A stretch of 7,614 nt of DNA. Source: an uncultured Pseudomonadota bacterium (lineage in GTDB: Bacteria; Pseudomonadota; Alphaproteobacteria; RUG11792). The stretch covers positions 1 through 7,614 of the forward strand of contig CACYDS010000082.1 of NCBI GenBank assembly GCA_902773285.1, written 5' to 3'. Shown here in pieces: positions 5,334 through 7,614 of this stretch (positions are counted from its first letter, which is position 1; each line of letters starts with the position of its first letter). A model generated the notes under the pieces. That model had not been told where the DNA came from and did not search any database. It saw nothing but the letters and a program-made list of their open reading frames with translations. Position numbers and translations under genes: made by a program.

Positions 5334-5402
5334 ACCTTAAACTTATCTTTTACAACAAAGTTTTCGAATACATCATCCGAAGGTCTTACACAACCTACAC
5401 TC

Positions 5403-5433
5403 ATGTTAGCACATTAGTGATAAAAATTGTCAA
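5403..5433 (-). promoter_or_regulatory. Candidate minus-strand promoter for the connector/adaptor pair
   Basis: A perfect -35 TTGACA reads on the minus strand at 5433-5428. The -10 is poorer: TAACAT (5408-5403) with a TGC extension but a 19-bp spacer, or GCTAAC (5410-5405) with a 17-bp spacer. Transcription from here would give a leader of about 350 nt containing all four hairpins before the connector gene. Confidence 0.35.
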
Positions 5434-5471
5434 GTATTAAAAAGTCCCATCATCTATTTTTCACTCCCAAA

Positions 5472-7019
5472 TTACCGATTAATGTATTTTGATTTGAATT
5501 TGCAAACGATTTGCATAACCACTTTATCCTTTAGCAAATATAATGTCGACACATAAATTGCCCCACCCGCGATAACCATAAAGAGCATAAGCAAAAATTC
5601 CTGTATTTTGGCTCGTTGAATGTCAGATTGTAGCCCCGAAATGAATAACATAACGCCTAAGAGCAGTGAGGACGCAACGACTATTTTTAGAAAGTCAATG
5701 AGAACGGCCTTTGTTATAGAAAAGCATCCATGTGTTTTTCGGCACATAACGTAAACATTAACATATGCAGCTACCGCAGATGAGGCAGCCACTCCAATAA
5801 TTCCAAATGACCTTATCAATGTCGCACTCAGCACTACATTGACAATAATCGATATTATTGCAGCAATCACAGGAGTTTTTGTGTCTTTATAAGCAAACAG
5901 TATCGATGACATTATTTTTGATAAAACTAATGCTGGTAATCCACAAGCTGTCACTTTCAAAATATTAGAGGTAAGATCTATAGCATGATAATCAAACTTG
6001 CCATGTCCATATAGCAACGATATCATTAAATATGACATTGCTATAAATCCAATAACCGATGGTAATGTAAGACGCATCGTAAATAATAATGATTTATTTT
6101 GGATCTCTTTTATTTCGTTTTTCTGATTTTTGCTAATCTTGCTTGCTATTTCAGGCAACAAAATTGTGCCCATCGTAACTCCAAATAGAGAAAGGGGTAA
6201 CTGGACGAATCTGTCCGCACAAGCTAGACAGGTTATGCATCCTGTTTCTAAAAATGATGCAAAGAATGTCCCTGCTAACACATTGATTTGCGCCACCCCG
6301 GCGCCAACCAGTACTGGTAACATTTTTTTTAAAAAAGTTTTTACTTTTGGGCTCCTTCTTATTGTTGAAAATCTAGGAGATGGAAAGTTCTGGTATTTAA
6401 CGCATGAAAACATATATAAAAACATAAATACCCCAGCAACTAACGTTCCATAGGAATATCGTCTTCCAGCGCTTGTCAAATCTTGACAGACAAACAGTGA
6501 GCCAATGAGTATGATGTTGACGAAGATAGGAGCTAGCGAAAAGATAAAGAATTTTTGTCTAGAAATCAGAATTCCGCTATACACAGTTGATAATGAAATA
6601 AAAGCAATGCTAGGAAATATTATTCGAGTAAATTCGGTGGTTAACGCAAGTTTTTCGGGATCTGAGGCAAAACCAGGAGCCATAAGAATCGTGAACTCTT
6701 TTGCAAACAGAAAAACGATAATGCTGATAAACAACATAATCCAAGATATTAAGGTAAATATCCTTGATGCAAAATATCGCGCTCCTTTAAATTTTGAATA
6801 TGATATGTAATCCGTATAGTATGGTACAAAAATTGATTGAAAGCCCCCTTCTGCAAAAAACCTTCTAAAAAAACTTGGAAACTTAAATGCAGTGGTATAT
6901 GCATCCATCTCAACAGACGCCCCCAAAAAGTGTAGTAGCAATATTTCTCTAATCAGACCGAACAAACGACTAACTAAGGTTAGTCCATTCATTGTCAGAA
7001 AATTTCTCACAATTCCCAT
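5472..7019 (-). CDS. murJ: Lipid II flippase MurJ
   Basis: MurJ is the inner-membrane flippase that moves lipid II across the membrane for peptidoglycan synthesis (MOP superfamily, 14 membrane helices). The protein is hydrophobic throughout and shows the N-terminal signature SRLFGLIRE, then DAYTTAFKFPSFFRRFFAEGG and FVPYY. From the ATG at 7019 it has 515 residues, and its numbering coincides with my recollection of E. coli MurJ: Arg18, Arg24, Asp39, Arg52/53 and Arg270 (in CADRFVQLPLSLFG) all fall at the expected positions. For that reason I prefer this start over the ATG at 7052, which would add 11 residues; neither has a strong Shine-Dalgarno. Asp25 of the E. coli R-D pair is Glu here, a conservative change. 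A MurJ implies the organism still makes peptidoglycan precursors. Neighbouring genes are unrelated. Confidence 0.96.
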   Translation of the reverse strand: MGIVRNFLTMNGLTLVSRLFGLIREILLLHFLGASVEMDAYTTAFKFPSFFRRFFAEGGFQSIFVPYYTDYISYSKFKGARYFASRIFTLISWIMLFISIIVFLFAKEFTILMAPGFASDPEKLALTTEFTRIIFPSIAFISLSTVYSGILISRQKFFIFSLAPIFVNIILIGSLFVCQDLTSAGRRYSYGTLVAGVFMFLYMFSCVKYQNFPSPRFSTIRRSPKVKTFLKKMLPVLVGAGVAQINVLAGTFFASFLETGCITCLACADRFVQLPLSLFGVTMGTILLPEIASKISKNQKNEIKEIQNKSLLFTMRLTLPSVIGFIAMSYLMISLLYGHGKFDYHAIDLTSNILKVTACGLPALVLSKIMSSILFAYKDTKTPVIAAIISIIVNVVLSATLIRSFGIIGVAASSAVAAYVNVYVMCRKTHGCFSITKAVLIDFLKIVVASSLLLGVMLFISGLQSDIQRAKIQEFLLMLFMVIAGGAIYVSTLYLLKDKVVMQIVCKFKSKYINR

Positions 7020-7335
7020 TGCTTGAGATAGACACAACATTCGTTCTGACATTTTACGTCTTTGAATACATCAGTGCAATTACAACTTTAATAAAAACCA
7101 CGCTAAAACTGCTCGTGCCAGACAGCGTCCTCACAAATTGGAATTTTTCAGACGACAAGGAGCTGGATATGAACGCGGATATAAAGCATGTAGTCAGCAA
7201 ATCCGAGACCTATTTTACAGAAACATTTATTAGCCAGATTACATAGGAAGACTGAGTCTTATATAGCAAATAGATAAAGATGTTAGAGCTCCAGATAGCC
7301 TTTGGTTCAGCCGAGCAGAACTCTTTTTTGTTAAT
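7020..7335. other. 316-bp spacer between murJ and the right-hand partial gene
   Basis: Apart from the possible 25-residue frame I see no gene. A weak GTTC/GAAC stem followed by TCTTTTTT (7303-7328, plus strand) is the only terminator-like pattern. No convincing promoter is visible for murJ on the minus strand; the best candidate, TTAAAG with TATTCA 17 bp later, matches consensus poorly. Confidence 0.4.
7169..7246 (+). CDS. Possible 25-residue small protein
   Basis: A textbook ribosome site, AAGGAG at 7157-7162, lies six bases before an ATG at 7169, opening a 25-codon frame (MNADIKHVVSKSETYFTETF..., ending at the TAG at 7244-7246). The frame is open further upstream to 6992, overlapping murJ on the opposite strand. 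I recognise no family. Short frames with a good ribosome site occur by chance, so this is a weak call. It could also be the tail of a decayed gene. Confidence 0.2.
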   Translation: MNADIKHVVSKSETYFTETFISQIT

Positions 7336-7614
7336 CTATTTACCAAAAAATCTCCTCTGCATATCATTAATCAAACGTCTGTTATAATCAGCTTGAAGCT
7401 TTCCCAGAGGATTTAGACTAGCCTTATATCGATCCAAATCCATTTGCTCTCTATTTGGAGCATTTAATTCTTCGTATTTATTACGCTCTTCTTCAGTCGA
7501 TACAAAAATACTAAGCTTACCATTCTCTAAAAGATCTGCCAAATCTTTATAAAAGTTGATCTCTTGTAACTCCATTTCGACCGAGCTTTGGTCATAAAAC
7601 ATAAATTGATACTT
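7336..7614 (-). CDS. C-terminal part of an unrecognised protein (runs off the window)
   Basis: The frame ends at the TAG at 7338-7336 and is still open at the right edge, with four more codons (KYQF) before the first Met at 7602. That Met has no ribosome site and is probably internal, so this is the last 92 or so residues of a longer protein. The visible part is soluble, acidic in the middle and basic at the end: a charged helical section (FYKDLADLLENGKLSIFVS), an EEER-x-KYEELN segment, and a terminal LGKLQADYNRRLINDMQRRFFGK helix. I do not recognise the family. It is codirectional with murJ but 316 bp away, so an operon link is uncertain. Confidence 0.6.
   Translation of the reverse strand, partial: KYQFMFYDQSSVEMELQEINFYKDLADLLENGKLSIFVSTEEERNKYEELNAPNREQMDLDRYKASLNPLGKLQADYNRRLINDMQRRFFGK

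Larger units (their letters stand above)
5044..5471 (-). other. 428-bp gene-free structured segment between murJ and the connector gene
   Basis: No convincing protein is encoded. The segment holds, in minus-strand order, a candidate promoter, the hairpin at 5301-5333, the C-tract hairpin at 5174-5206, palindrome copy 2 at 5123-5168, the strong hairpin at 5079-5115 and the connector ribosome site. It contains several G/C-rich islands (G6 at 5120-5125, C8 at 5174-5181, GCGCGC at 5295-5300) unlike the AT-rich surroundings. It may be a long structured leader, a small RNA gene, or an accumulation of palindromic repeats. No clear terminator for murJ is visible here. Confidence 0.5.

Noticed and set aside
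5132..5440. 102-codon and 65-codon plus-strand frames in the gene-free segment
   Set aside because: They run through the hairpins, lack a ribosome site and show no family resemblance.
6130..6810. Plus-strand frames inside murJ (6130-6453 and 6505-6810)
   Set aside because: They are antisense to the well-supported murJ gene.
1..7614. CRISPR array, toxin-antitoxin pair, restriction system or transposase
   Set aside because: No regularly spaced direct repeats, and no protein with those family motifs in any frame examined.

Overview
The window looks like chromosome of an AT-rich alphaproteobacterium, probably a host-associated lineage of the Rickettsiales/Holosporales type. The reasons are a ChpT-like histidine phosphotransferase (a family essentially confined to Alphaproteobacteria), a phage/gene-transfer-agent (GTA) style head-tail gene pair standing alone, A+T-rich coding, and structured G/C-rich palindromes in otherwise AT-rich spacers. 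The taxonomic call is inference; no rRNA or other marker is present.

Layout. Positions 1-368 hold no gene. They contain an imperfect long-range inverted repeat, a perfect 11-bp palindromic hairpin, an overlapping intrinsic-terminator-like stem, and an extended -10 promoter (330-335). That promoter points into a 59-residue protein resembling only the C-terminal glycyl-radical segment of class III ribonucleotide reductase (369-548). Next is an unrecognised 221-residue reading frame (699-1364) whose frame stays open upstream of its first ATG without offering a start, so it is probably 5'-truncated. From 1487 to 4230 lies a compact plus-strand block: hrcA (heat-shock repressor), a chpT-like phosphotransferase, trmB (tRNA m7G46 methyltransferase) and an XRE-family regulator. 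The last three overlap one another.

The minus strand then carries a two-gene phage/GTA-like pair, a head-tail connector (4513-5043) followed by a probable head-closure/adaptor protein (4190-4501). The second gene runs 41 bp into the 3' end of the XRE gene. Upstream of the pair is a 428-bp gene-free segment (5044-5471) with four successive strong hairpins and a perfect -35 hexamer on the minus strand. One of these hairpins is a second copy of the palindrome at 225-264, with a compensatory base-pair change.

Beyond it, murJ (lipid II flippase) lies on the minus strand (5472-7019). A 316-bp spacer follows (7020-7335), and then the C-terminal end of an unrecognised minus-strand protein that enters from beyond the right edge.

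Most genes here are ordinary housekeeping: proteostasis control, CtrA-type phosphorelay, tRNA modification and peptidoglycan precursor export. The parts worth a second look are the duplicated covarying palindrome, the structured leader ahead of the isolated GTA-like pair, and the standalone glycyl-radical-domain protein.
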